The position numbers were made by a program, and so were the translations under genes. A DNA stretch of 44,189 bases from Mycobacterium sp. (GTDB taxonomy: Bacteria; Actinomycetota; Actinomycetes; Mycobacteriales; Mycobacteriaceae): the NCBI RefSeq assembly GCF_025965855.1, contig NZ_JAOPWB010000006.1, positions 1 to 44,189 on the forward strand, in the 5' to 3' direction. This document shows, piece by piece, positions 15,241 through 25,908 of this stretch (position 1 is its first letter; every line of letters begins with the position of its first letter). A model generated the notes under the pieces. It saw only the letters and a list, made by a program, of their open reading frames with translations, did not search any database and was not told the origin of the DNA.

Positions 15241-17085
15241 TCAATCCGTGGTCTGAGCGAGCCTCAATTCCTGTTCGGCTCGATCCGTGAAGGCCATCTT
15301 CTCGACATCGGTGAAGGCCAGCTTCTCGACATCGGTGAAGCCCACCCTCTCGACGGTGGTCAAGGCCACCTTCTCGACGGTGGCTATGGCGATCCGCGTG
15401 CTCGTCTCATGTTTGGACAGGGACCGCATGTGGTCCCATCCCTCGATCACTAGCTTCGGACTCTGGTCTTGGCCGCTGAACTCCTCCAGGAAATAACGGA
15501 GGGACTCACCTGTCGTGTGATCGACGAGAGGCACACGGGAGCTCACGTGGAGATACACCGCCCGGGTACCGTGCGGAAGCTGCCCTAGCTCCCGAATCAC
15601 GTGGAAGAGGTTGAAACACACAAGTGGACCATCCAAGTACAGGTGGTACGTGCCTTCATCGACTTCCCGATCAGACACCGGATTGCGGAACAGACTGAGG
15701 AAACGCACGGCAAAATTCGGCTTGGCGTATTCCGACCCGTTGCTCAGGGTGTGCCAGAGGCCTACGTACCACAGGTTCAAGAGCAACTCGAGGGCGACGC
15801 CGGCGACGATGCCGATGAGCAGGTCCGTTGTCACGGTCACGAGCAATGTGGTGACGAAGACGACGAACTGCTCCGTCCCGATCCGCGCGATCTTGAGCCA
15901 GAGCGCAGGCTTACATAGCTTGTAGCCGATGAAGACCAGGATCGCGCCCAGGACCGCCATGGGGACCATGTCGATCACAAACCGGCCGAGCAGCACGAAT
16001 GTCAGCAGGAAGCATGCGTTGTAGAAGTTGGCCCACTGGGTCCGGCCGCCGGCCAGGACATTCGCCGTGCTCTTGACCATGCCGGGGATGATGGTCAAGC
16101 CACCGAGCAGGCTCGAGGCACCGTTGGACACGCCCATGGCCAGCAAGGTCCGGTCCGGGTCGGACCGGCGGCGATAGGGGTCGATGTTGTCCACGGCCGC
16201 GATCGTCGCCAGGGACTCGGTCGCGTCGATCAACAGCAGGGTGACGACCAAGTAGGCCAGGGGCAGGAACAGTGCGGCATTGGTGAATGCCTCACCGAAC
16301 TGGGGGAAGACGATCCCGTGCTCGAGCGAATCGGGCACGTTGATCAGGTGGGATTTGTCCACTTTCAGGATGAGTGTGCTGACCACCGTGCCGCCGAGGA
16401 ACACCCAGACCGGAGGCGGCATGATCTTCAGCAGCCGCCCGGGCAGGGCGGACAGCACGAACAGCGCTGCGAGGCAACCGATTCCCAGGGCGCAGACCGA
16501 ATGACTCATCGACCGGACATGGCTGGGCACTTCGCCGAGGACCGCCCAGAATTCGTGGGCCTCGAACTTCACGCCCATGAAGAGAGGGATTTGCTTGACG
16601 ATGATCATCAGGCCGATCGCCGCCAGCATGCCCTGGATGGCCGCGGCCGGGAAGATGGCGCTCAGGCGGGCCACCTTCAACTTGGCAAGGATCACTTGCA
16701 AGACGCCCGCGATGGCGATGGCGACCAGGACGAGCGGGTATCCCACCGCAAGCAACTCGGATGTAGAGCCGCCATGGCCCAGTCGGGCGTGTCCCAGTGC
16801 GATCATGCCGGCGAAAAGGGCCGGCGCCAGTCCCGCGGCCGGGCCGCTGATGGTCACATACGAGCCGCCCACGAACGGCAGGATGAAACCGGCGATGATC
16901 GCCGACATGATCCCGCAGATCGGCGGGGCGCCCGAGGTGATCGCGATTCCCATCGAGAACGGCAGCGAGATCATGGCCACCGTGAAACCCGACCGAAGGT
17001 CGTAGCGCCAATGTTTCAGGCCGGCCAGGCCATTGCGGGGCTTTTCGGTCGCACCGGTTGCCGGAACGGTTGTAGCCTCTAGCAC
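15241..17085 (-). CDS. SulP-family anion transporter with STAS-like C-terminus
   Basis: A 614-residue membrane protein of the SulP family (sulfate/bicarbonate/anion transporters). The N-terminal segment YDLRSGFTVAMISLPFSMGIAI and GSYVTISGPAAGLAP are typical of the family; ten or more hydrophobic segments follow, then a soluble STAS-like region (about residues 460-565). The last 50 residues are repeats of an eight-residue unit ending in FTDVEKxA. The GTG at 17085 is preceded by GAGAGG. Substrate is not certain: SulP proteins such as BicA carry bicarbonate, and the neighbour is an SbtA-type bicarbonate permease, so bicarbonate is possible. The gene appears inserted between hemN and the Rv2387-like gene. 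Confidence 0.88.
   Translation of the reverse strand: MLEATTVPATGATEKPRNGLAGLKHWRYDLRSGFTVAMISLPFSMGIAITSGAPPICGIMSAIIAGFILPFVGGSYVTISGPAAGLAPALFAGMIALGHARLGHGGSTSELLAVGYPLVLVAIAIAGVLQVILAKLKVARLSAIFPAAAIQGMLAAIGLMIIVKQIPLFMGVKFEAHEFWAVLGEVPSHVRSMSHSVCALGIGCLAALFVLSALPGRLLKIMPPPVWVFLGGTVVSTLILKVDKSHLINVPDSLEHGIVFPQFGEAFTNAALFLPLAYLVVTLLLIDATESLATIAAVDNIDPYRRRSDPDRTLLAMGVSNGASSLLGGLTIIPGMVKSTANVLAGGRTQWANFYNACFLLTFVLLGRFVIDMVPMAVLGAILVFIGYKLCKPALWLKIARIGTEQFVVFVTTLLVTVTTDLLIGIVAGVALELLLNLWYVGLWHTLSNGSEYAKPNFAVRFLSLFRNPVSDREVDEGTYHLYLDGPLVCFNLFHVIRELGQLPHGTRAVYLHVSSRVPLVDHTTGESLRYFLEEFSGQDQSPKLVIEGWDHMRSLSKHETSTRIAIATVEKVALTTVERVGFTDVEKLAFTDVEKMAFTDRAEQELRLAQTTD
15283..15402 (-). repeat. 24-bp tandem repeat encoding octapeptides in SulP C-terminus
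   Basis: Four clear 24-base units (15283-15306, 15307-15330, 15331-15354, 15355-15378) plus a degenerate fifth (15379-15402). On the coding strand each gives eight residues of the type VEKxAFTD/VEKxALTT. The reading frame is kept, so the number of units can change without breaking the protein. Confidence 0.85.
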
Positions 17086-17190
17086 GGTGCGCGCCCTCTC
17101 GACAACCGGTCGAACAGGTTGTGGGTCAGATTCATATGGAACTCATGCAGTTTCCTCCTCGCCCCACCCATGGCGGCCTTAGTTAACCGG

Positions 17191-17224
17191 TCTTTACGAA
17201 CAATTGACATCATCTTTACGAACA
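17191..17224. repeat. 12-bp direct repeat upstream of the SulP gene
   Basis: TCTTTACGAACA occurs at 17191-17202 and again at 17213-17224, a spacing of 22 bases, or two helical turns. It lies about 105-140 bases upstream of the SulP start. The phasing is that of a site for a tandemly binding regulator; no regulator is identified. Confidence 0.5.
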
Positions 17225-17373
17225 GTCGACGCGCACTGTGCCAGCGTGGAAACATCGTGGAAACAACCAGTCAGCCCCGGGTGTCGGGGAGGATAATGCG
17301 TCCGGCTGGCTAGCGACGCGCCGAGTGGCCGAATGGGTGCTCCCGGTCATCGGCCTTACGCGGATTACCGACC

Positions 17374-17570
17374 GTGATGCGCGTGTTGCTCGGGTAGCGA
17401 CGGTTAGGTGATCGGGAACGAGCGCCCCCCACCATGGGGGCGACCTCGATCTAGAGGCGGGATTTCGATCGTGGCTTTATTGGAAAACGTCAAACGCAGT
17501 GATGCGGCCAAAGGCAGGGTTGGGCCGGCCTCGGGGATCGTCAGCCGCTGCACGGCAGCGGCGGTGACGG
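17374..17570. pseudogene. Decayed hemN-3'/sbtA-3' junction (copy B)
   Basis: Bases 17374-17397 resemble the last eight codons of hemN (VMRVLLG-stop versus VVRTLLG-stop). Bases 17445-17570 resemble the sbtA-like 3' end on the minus strand (for example AACGTCAAACGCAGTGATGC against the intact AAGGTCAAACCCAGTGATGC). Both are too degraded to encode anything. The same two elements sit in the same order and spacing at 14890-15150 and at 18028-18290. Confidence 0.65.
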
Positions 17571-18027
17571 ATCATGTTGTGGCACAAGGAGATCTTCGTG
17601 CCCGATCTGCGGCTCGCGGGCGCCACCTTGCCGTGGGTTCGAAAGCGTAGACCGAGATTCTTCGACATCGCGCAGCTAGGCATCGCCACATGGGGGATCG
17701 CCGGTGCGCTTAGCGGCGTAACGGCCGGCGGTGAGAATCACTCGCGGGATCGAATACAGCTCTGCTGTAGTGATTTTCGGAGACATCGCGTTTAGGAGCG
17801 GCCTGCAGCGGACAAATTCAATGCGTATTGCGCTCGGCTGCAAGCAGATTCACACCGAGTCGGAACGAGCAGCAGGTCGTCGGCGTGGAATGCGGCCGGT
17901 CACCTGGGCTCGTTTCACTCCCCCTCCTATGGCCGCTGACACGTGGATGCCGGCACGTTGCCCGCACCATCCGGTCTGCCCATCGTGGTTGGGTGTGTTT
18001 CAAGTTGGTCCGCACGGGACCCGGTGC
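17571..18027. other. Intergenic remnant region between SulP and SbtA-like genes
   Basis: About 450 bases with short open frames on both strands but no ribosome sites and no recognisable protein. It sits between two decayed copies of the hemN/sbtA junction and is probably non-coding residue of the rearrangement. Confidence 0.5.
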
Positions 18028-18110
18028 GGCTTGGTGCTGACAGACATCTCAACCCGCAGCGCGAAAGGCTGCTCGCTGACGCGGTGGCGCGGACCCTGCT
18101 CTGCGCTAAG
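18028..18110 (+). pseudogene. Remnant of hemN 3' end (copy C)
   Basis: The plus strand encodes RLLADAVARTLL, matching RLLADAVVRTLL at the end of the intact hemN. It stands immediately before the 3' end of the intact SbtA-like gene, as in the junctions at 14900 and 17390. It marks the original neighbourhood of hemN and the Rv2387-type gene. Confidence 0.75.
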
Positions 18111-18131
18111 CCGTTCTCAACCCTCAGGAGA

Positions 18132-19367
18132 TTAGAACCAGTGCGAGACTAAGCGGTTGAGCTCGATGTAGAGCGGGATTCCGATGGTGACGTTGTAGGA
18201 AAAGGTCAAACCCAGTGATGCGGCTAGCGGCAGGGTTGGGCTGGCCTCCGGGATCGCCAGCCGCTGCACGGCCGGAACGGCGATGTAAGAGGCGGCACCG
18301 CAAAGCACCGCGAACAACACGTAGGTTCCTGGCTTGAAATCGGCGTGGGTGAGGGATGCGTAGATGTGAGCGACAATGATCCCCAGCGGCGCAAAGATAT
18401 TCGGTGCCAGCAGGGCGAAAACGATGAAACCGGGGCCCGCCGATCGAAGGTCTCTCAACTTGCGGGAGGCCGTCATGCCCATCTCGAGCAGGAACAGACA
18501 CAGCACGCCTTGGAAAGCCAATACGAAGAATTTGTCGTCGTCGGCAACGACCTTCTGTCCCTGCAACCCACTGATCAGGCCGATCATGATCCCACCGAAG
18601 AGGAGGACGAGTCCGGGGTTGAGAAACACCTCCTGCAGGAGCTCGCGGGAGAAAAGGGGCATCCTCTTGGCCTTACCGATCGCTGGACTCTGGTCGGGCT
18701 CCCAGTCCGGATGCTCCAGCCTTTCCATCGCGAGCTCTACCTCCTGCTCGACTCCCCGCTCGTGCTCAGCCTGGAGGCTCTGGCCATGCGGGGGCTTTGC
18801 CGCGGTGCCGGGCCCGACGCCGACCTTCACCGGTGGGGTATATCCGGGCTCGTCGGGCATGTTCCCCGCCGCGTCCATGTTCCGGTGACGCAGTACCGCC
18901 ACGAAGTACAGCGCGACCAGGCAGCCGGGAACCTCCATGACGGCCAGCATCACCGGCATGTAGGGGTTGAACGCGATGCCGACGGCGGCCAAGACGGCCA
19001 CACAGGTGGCAAACGTTCCCGCCGAGTCCGATCCGTAGTAGCCGGCGACCGTTGCTCGGTCGACTTTTCGCAGGGAGGTCAGCCAACCCATCAACCCATA
19101 AGCTATGGCTCCGATCACAAAGTTCAGCACGAAGCCCACCAGCATGAATCCCACGATGCTCCAGATGCTTGAGGCGCTGATCTTGGCGAGCTCTTCGCCA
19201 CCGTGCCAGCCGATGGCCAGCAGCAGGTACATCGTCAATCCCTGATAGATCACATATGGGAACTCAAAGCGCACCTTCAGGATGGGGATCAGGAACCCGA
19301 AGTAAAAGAACAACAGCAGCGGCTTGAATAGGTTGTGGGTGAAGTTGTGCCAGAACTCCTGCAGCAT
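18132..19367 (-). CDS. SbtA-like sodium-dependent bicarbonate permease (Rv2387 type)
   Basis: A 411-residue membrane protein of the SbtA/DUF897 family (sodium-dependent bicarbonate transport family permease). It has two halves of about five hydrophobic segments each, separated by a hydrophilic loop at about residues 165-240 that is longer than in cyanobacterial SbtA. Conserved runs are GYYGSDSAGTFATC and AAASLGLTFSYNVTIGIP-like sequence near the C-terminus. AGAGAGG precedes the ATG at 19367. M. tuberculosis Rv2387 lies between hemN and mbtI in the same relative orientation, so this gene is ancestral here. Bicarbonate transport is inferred from family. Confidence 0.85.
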   Translation of the reverse strand: MLQEFWHNFTHNLFKPLLLFFYFGFLIPILKVRFEFPYVIYQGLTMYLLLAIGWHGGEELAKISASSIWSIVGFMLVGFVLNFVIGAIAYGLMGWLTSLRKVDRATVAGYYGSDSAGTFATCVAVLAAVGIAFNPYMPVMLAVMEVPGCLVALYFVAVLRHRNMDAAGNMPDEPGYTPPVKVGVGPGTAAKPPHGQSLQAEHERGVEQEVELAMERLEHPDWEPDQSPAIGKAKRMPLFSRELLQEVFLNPGLVLLFGGIMIGLISGLQGQKVVADDDKFFVLAFQGVLCLFLLEMGMTASRKLRDLRSAGPGFIVFALLAPNIFAPLGIIVAHIYASLTHADFKPGTYVLFAVLCGAASYIAVPAVQRLAIPEASPTLPLAASLGLTFSYNVTIGIPLYIELNRLVSHWF

Positions 19368-19749
19368 TTGGTGCCTCTCTTCAGTGATCCGGTGATCAGG
19401 GAAAGCACCGTCCGAAGGGGGTCACCACGAACATCCCGATGATCGTGCAAAAATTTAGCCCCGCCATTGCGCGTCCGCCACTCGGAAACAGCCCGAGAAA
19501 CCCACGTTTAACGTCGGCGCGAGCGAATACCGGATTTTGCTAAAGCCGGAGGTCACAGCCGTGCTGGTAGGAACATATAGAGCCCGATTAGCGTGAGTCC
19601 ACTGTGACTTTTCTGGGGATTCGCTGTGGGGATGGGCGTGGCGATGCTGACGCGCCGGCGAGGGCCCGACGCTGACTCCGCGCCGGTGAGCCCGCCGGCG
19701 GGCGAGGCCGGTTTTCGGCTGGTCCAGGGAAGGGGTTGCGCGGCCTTAC
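19368..19749. other. Intergenic region between SbtA-like gene and mbtI
   Basis: About 380 bases separating two divergent genes. It contains the promoter region of the SbtA-like gene, with A/T-rich patches at 19449-19460 and 19570-19585, and leads to the iron box of mbtI. No coding frame with a ribosome site is seen. Confidence 0.5.
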
Positions 19750-21127
<1,378 letters not shown>

Positions 21128-21132
21128 CGCCG

Positions 21133-21152
21133 CCAGGGACTTTAGTCCCTAG
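21133..21152. promoter_or_regulatory. DosR (DevR) box upstream of the DesA-MbtH chimera
   Basis: The core GGGACTTTAGTCCC (21136-21149) matches the centre of the DosR consensus TTSGGGACTWWAGTCCCSAA at every position; the flanking A and T extend the palindrome by one base each side. It lies 84 bases before the GTG at 21233. DosR boxes drive induction by hypoxia and nitric oxide. Confidence 0.75.
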
Positions 21153-21232
21153 TCGGCCGATTCCCCAGCGTGTCATCTTGGTGTAACCACACGACACAGA
21201 TACTGATCGACACATATAACTGGGAGAGCTCC

Positions 21233-21505
21233 GTGTCCGATGGCTTGACCAATCTGCAGCTACTTCGCGAGCTCGAGCCCGTGGTCGAGCGATTGCTCAA
21301 CCGCCACCTCTCGCTGTTCAAGGTATGGAACCCGCATATCAACGGCGAACAGCAGCACAGCCTGTGGCCGGCTTTCGCCGAAATCCCGGCCGGCTGGCGC
21401 GCGGTCTACGGCGCAGCGAGCCGGCCGGAGTGCCTCGACTACATCGAACAGAACTGGGCGGACATGCGGCCCAAGAGCCTGCGCGAGGCCATGGCCGGCG
21501 ACTGA
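21233..21505 (+). CDS. Chimeric ORF: DesA1-type desaturase N-terminus fused to MbtH C-terminus
   Basis: A 90-residue product. Residues 1-35 (including [19 protein letters not shown] and VWNPH) match the N-terminus of DesA1-type acyl-ACP desaturases. Residues 36-90 (from [13 protein letters not shown] to [10 protein letters not shown]) match MbtH from its internal VN-E-QHSLWP to its end. The MbtH N-terminal part (NPFDD and the first strand) is missing, as is the rest of the desaturase. The join is at about 21337-21343. GGGAGAG sits upstream of the GTG, and a DosR box lies further upstream. The three MbtH tryptophans are kept. In M. tuberculosis mbtH occupies this place before cfp2; mbtJ and mbtA-mbtG are absent here. 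Function, if any, is unknown. Confidence 0.8.
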   Translation: MSDGLTNLQLLRELEPVVERLLNRHLSLFKVWNPHINGEQQHSLWPAFAEIPAGWRAVYGAASRPECLDYIEQNWADMRPKSLREAMAGD

Positions 21506-21702
21506 CCTCCCGCCGCGCGTTTCTGGGCCGCTACCGGCTACGGCACAGATTGCTGATGGCTCGCACCCATAGCGTGCTCCGAACGTGATTCGCCTGAGAC
21601 ACAGAACACCAGTCACAGCGGGCACACTTACACCATTTACACCATGGGCGTCGCGACGGACCGTCCCGAGAGCATGCGGATCAAAAGGGGGAGGACCTGA
21701 TC

Positions 21703-22230
21703 TTGCGCGTCAAATCCCTGAAGTCGCTAGCCATGGGTGTGCCAGCTCTGGGTGCCCTTGGCGCCGCGGCCGTCGGCGCGACGTCCATCTCCTCCCTTGC
21801 GGCCGGCAACCCGGTCCAGGTGCGGCTGGCCGCGATCGGCGCGCCGCAGCCGCACAACCCGCCGCCGGCCCCGGCGCCCGGCGCGAACGTCCAGACGGCG
21901 GGCCAGTTGACCGGGCTGCTGAACAGCCTCGCCGACCCCAGTGTCCCGTTCGCCAACAAGGGCAACCTCGTTGAAGGTGGCATCAGCGGGACCGAGGCGC
22001 ACATGGCCGACCACGAGCTGAAGAAGGCCGCCAAGAACGGGGATCTGCCCCTGGGCTTCAACATCACCACTATCCAATCGGGTGCGCCGGGTTCGGTCAC
22101 GGCCGATGTCGCGGTCTCGGGTCCGAAGATCCCGAGCCCGGTCACACAGAACGTCACGTTCGTGAACCAGGGCAGCTGGATGCTGTCACGTTCCTCGGCG
22201 ATGGAGCTGTTGCAGGCCGCGGGACACTGA
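21703..22230 (+). CDS. cfp2: Secreted low-molecular-weight antigen CFP2/MTB12
   Basis: A 175-residue exported protein. A basic start, then a hydrophobic signal peptide (about residues 8-34), then a Pro-rich linker and a domain carrying [20 protein letters not shown], ending MELLQAAGH. These match the M. tuberculosis MTB12/CFP2 antigen, a cystatin-like-fold secreted protein of unknown role. The TTG at 21703 is chosen because GGGGGAGG precedes it. A paralogue follows 33 bases downstream. The region after the MbtH-like fragment is as in M. tuberculosis (mbtH then cfp2). Confidence 0.9.
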   Translation: MRVKSLKSLAMGVPALGALGAAAVGATSISSLAAGNPVQVRLAAIGAPQPHNPPPAPAPGANVQTAGQLTGLLNSLADPSVPFANKGNLVEGGISGTEAHMADHELKKAAKNGDLPLGFNITTIQSGAPGSVTADVAVSGPKIPSPVTQNVTFVNQGSWMLSRSSAMELLQAAGH

Positions 22231-22263
22231 CTCACACGTCCACGAAACACTGGAGGGGGAACC

Positions 22264-22758
22264 ATGAAATTTGTAGTCACAAGCGTGGTGGCGTTGGCCG
22301 TCGTTGGGGGCGCCGCCGCGGGGATCGCTGCTGGCGCACCGCCGAGTCAGGTGCAACTGACCGCGGTCGGCGCGCCGTTACCGCAGGAGCCGCCGCCCGC
22401 GCCGGGGCTGCCGACCCCGGAGCAGTTGTCCGGCCTTTGCGACCAGGCCACCAATCCCGGCGTGTCGTATACGACCAAGAACAACCTGGTCGAAAACGGC
22501 ATCAATCCCGACGAGGGCCACGTCGCCGACCACGACCTGAGAAAGGCCTACCGGAACGGGAACTTCCCGGAGACGTTCACCGTGACGAACATTGCGCCGG
22601 CCGGCCCGAACGCGGCCCAGGCCGACGTCGCCATCGGGGGTCCGAGGTTCGCCGGCCCGGTGACCAAGCACCTCGCGTTCGTCAACCAAGGCGGCAACTG
22701 GATCCTGCAGCACGACGCCGCCATCGCGCTGATACAGGCAGCGTCAGCGACGGGTTAG
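22264..22758 (+). CDS. Secreted CFP2-like paralogue
   Basis: A 164-residue protein aligned along its whole length with the preceding CFP2: signal peptide (residues 1-23), Pro-rich linker, then TTKNNLVENGINPDEGHVADHDLRKA and KHLAFVNQGGNWIL, corresponding to [11 protein letters not shown] and [12 protein letters not shown] in the neighbour. It contains a single extra Cys at about residue 59. TGGAGGGG lies upstream of the ATG. Tandem gene duplication is the simplest origin. It meets the convergent sigma-factor gene with a 4-base overlap. Confidence 0.88.
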   Translation: MKFVVTSVVALAVVGGAAAGIAAGAPPSQVQLTAVGAPLPQEPPPAPGLPTPEQLSGLCDQATNPGVSYTTKNNLVENGINPDEGHVADHDLRKAYRNGNFPETFTVTNIAPAGPNAAQADVAIGGPRFAGPVTKHLAFVNQGGNWILQHDAAIALIQAASATG

Positions 22759-23657
22759 CCGGTCACCGCGCTCAGGTCGGTCCGCGCGATGCGCTCCGGG
22801 TCGGCCAGCACGTCGATCGCGGCGATCCGCCCGCGGCGGACGACGAATCCCATGATCGCGCTGGGTCGGCCGGCGACGACGATGACCGCGCCGGCGGCGC
22901 CGTTGACCGTGGCGGGGCGTACCTCGCGCTCGGGTCCCGCGTAGCTGCGGGCCAGCCTGGCGACGGATTCCGCACCCTCGGCGCGGAATCCGGTTGCGCC
23001 ACGGCCGAAATCGCCGCGCAAGACAACGCCGGGATCCAGCACCGACACCAGCCGGTCGAAGTCGCCGGCGCGGCCCGCGGCGAAGAAGGCGTCGACGGCC
23101 TCGCGTTGCGCGGCGAAACCACCGTCGGGGGCTGGATCGGCCTGCTCGATGCGCCGGCGCGCCCGGCTGGCCAGCTTGCGCGTCGCCTCCGGCGTCCGGT
23201 CGACGATGGGGGCGATCTCGTCGAACGGGACCGCGAACACGTCGTGCAGCACGAACGCCAGCCGCTCGGCCGGCGGCAACGTATCCAGGACCACGAACAG
23301 CGCCAACCCCACCGCGTCGGCCAACATCACCCGGTGTTCGGGATCGAATTCGCCCTCGGCATCCACGATCGGATCCGGCAGGTGCCCGACCGGCTCCTCC
23401 CGGCCGCGCCCGTGGCGGTCGCGCAACGCGTTCAGGCAGATGCGGGCCACCACGGTGGTCAGCCAGGCGTCGAGGTTGGCGATATCTTCAGCACCGGTGC
23501 CGTTGCCGTTGCCGTTGCTGGCGCTGAGCCGCAGCCACGCCTCCTGCACGGCGTCCTGGGCGTCGTCGACCGAGCCCAGCATGCGGTAGGCGATGGCGCC
23601 CAGCCTTGGCCGCGCCGCCTCGAAGCGCGCGGACAGCGAAGCGTCCCCCGCCGTCAC
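22755..23657 (-). CDS. ECF41-type sigma factor with SnoaL-like C-terminal domain
   Basis: A 300-residue extracytoplasmic-function sigma factor. Sigma region 2 contains AIAYRMLGSVDDAQDAVQEAWLR and region 4 contains LPPAERLAFVLHDVFAVPFDEIA. A C-terminal domain of about 120 residues resembles the SnoaL-like extension of the ECF41 group, which tunes activity in place of an anti-sigma factor. The GTG at 23657 overlaps the stop of the upstream decarboxylase-like gene (GTGA). Such sigma factors typically activate the neighbouring CMD-type gene. I do not recall this pair between cfp2 and Rv2375 in M. tuberculosis. Confidence 0.88.
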   Translation of the reverse strand: MTAGDASLSARFEAARPRLGAIAYRMLGSVDDAQDAVQEAWLRLSASNGNGNGTGAEDIANLDAWLTTVVARICLNALRDRHGRGREEPVGHLPDPIVDAEGEFDPEHRVMLADAVGLALFVVLDTLPPAERLAFVLHDVFAVPFDEIAPIVDRTPEATRKLASRARRRIEQADPAPDGGFAAQREAVDAFFAAGRAGDFDRLVSVLDPGVVLRGDFGRGATGFRAEGAESVARLARSYAGPEREVRPATVNGAAGAVIVVAGRPSAIMGFVVRRGRIAAIDVLADPERIARTDLSAVTG

Positions 23658-24250
23658 GCGCGACCGGCCTCGGGCAGGGCGCAGACCCGGTTGCCGGAAA
23701 AGCCGGACGAACCGATGCCGAGCGCGATATTGAACCGGGCGCGCAGGTTGCCCAGCGTGATGACGTGGGTGAGCCCGACGAGTTGCGGCGTATCGAAGTG
23801 GGCGCGCAGCGCTCCGAAGAGCCGATCGCTCACCTCGACCGGGGTGCGGCTGATCGCGGTGGCGTACTCCAGGATCAGCTTGTCGAGCTCGGAGAAGCAT
23901 GCGGCGTTGCGGTAATCGGCCATCCCCAGCAGCTCCTCGTCGGTGATTCCCCACTGGCGGGCGATCTGTGAACCGAGGTCGATGCAGTACTCGCAGCGCA
24001 CGGTGGTCGCCGACTTCAGTTCGGCCAGCGCGCGGTGGCGGGGGCTGAGGATGTCCAGTTTCGACTCGGCCTGCTCCAGCTTGCCGTAGGCGTTGAGCAA
24101 TCGCGGGATGTGCGCGTACATGCGCAGCGGTTCCAGCATCCCCGCGGTTTTCAGGCCGGTCATCTGCGCCAGCTTGCGTCTGGTGAAGAAGAAGGCGATC
24201 TTCGCGCCCGGGCCGGCGTCGCGGTCGGAGACTCCTTGAAGCCGAGACAT
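23654..24250 (-). CDS. Carboxymuconolactone-decarboxylase family (AhpD-like) protein
   Basis: A 198-residue protein with the AhpD/CMD signature CEYCIDLGS (Cys86 and Cys89) about 100 residues in, expected to act as a redox-active dithiol with AhpD-like helices. Genes of this family are the standard partner and target of ECF41 sigma factors. AAGGAGG lies just upstream of the ATG at 24250. Its stop overlaps the sigma-factor start, so the two form an operon. The upstream stretch at about 24260-24290 may contain the ECF41 promoter, but I cannot fix the -35 and -10. Confidence 0.85.
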   Translation of the reverse strand: MSRLQGVSDRDAGPGAKIAFFFTRRKLAQMTGLKTAGMLEPLRMYAHIPRLLNAYGKLEQAESKLDILSPRHRALAELKSATTVRCEYCIDLGSQIARQWGITDEELLGMADYRNAACFSELDKLILEYATAISRTPVEVSDRLFGALRAHFDTPQLVGLTHVITLGNLRARFNIALGIGSSGFSGNRVCALPEAGRA

Positions 24251-24315
24251 GGCGGTCCTCCTTGAGTGTCGTCCTCACTAGGTCGACACCTGGCGGGGCC
24301 CGAACGTGACCGGAG

Positions 24316-25838
<1,523 letters not shown>

Positions 25839-25866
25839 CCGCGCACCCGCATCAGAGTTTGTGGAC

Positions 25867-25884
25867 GGCCGCGTAGGCGCGGCC
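25867..25884 (+). other. Small hairpin between hrcA and dnaJ2
   Basis: GGCCGCG and CGCGGCC form a 7-bp stem around a TAGG loop. There is no T-run after it, so it may be a pause or processing site rather than a terminator. Confidence 0.35.
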
Positions 25885-25908
25885 TAAGACCCTTCAGGAG
25901 AGTCAGGC

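Noticed and set aside
17574..17795. A 73-codon plus-strand frame containing a hydrophobic stretch (IATWGIAGALSGVTAGG)
   Set aside because: No ribosome site and located among decayed duplicates; no family recognised.
22755..24278. A 507-codon minus-strand frame joining the sigma factor to upstream sequence
   Set aside because: The upstream part is the wrong frame of the CMD gene; the GTGA overlap at 23654-23657 is the normal start.
25839..25908. CIRCE-like element near hrcA/dnaJ2
   Set aside because: The only inverted repeat is the short GC hairpin at 25867-25884; it lacks the TTAGCACTC/GAGTGCTAA arms of CIRCE.
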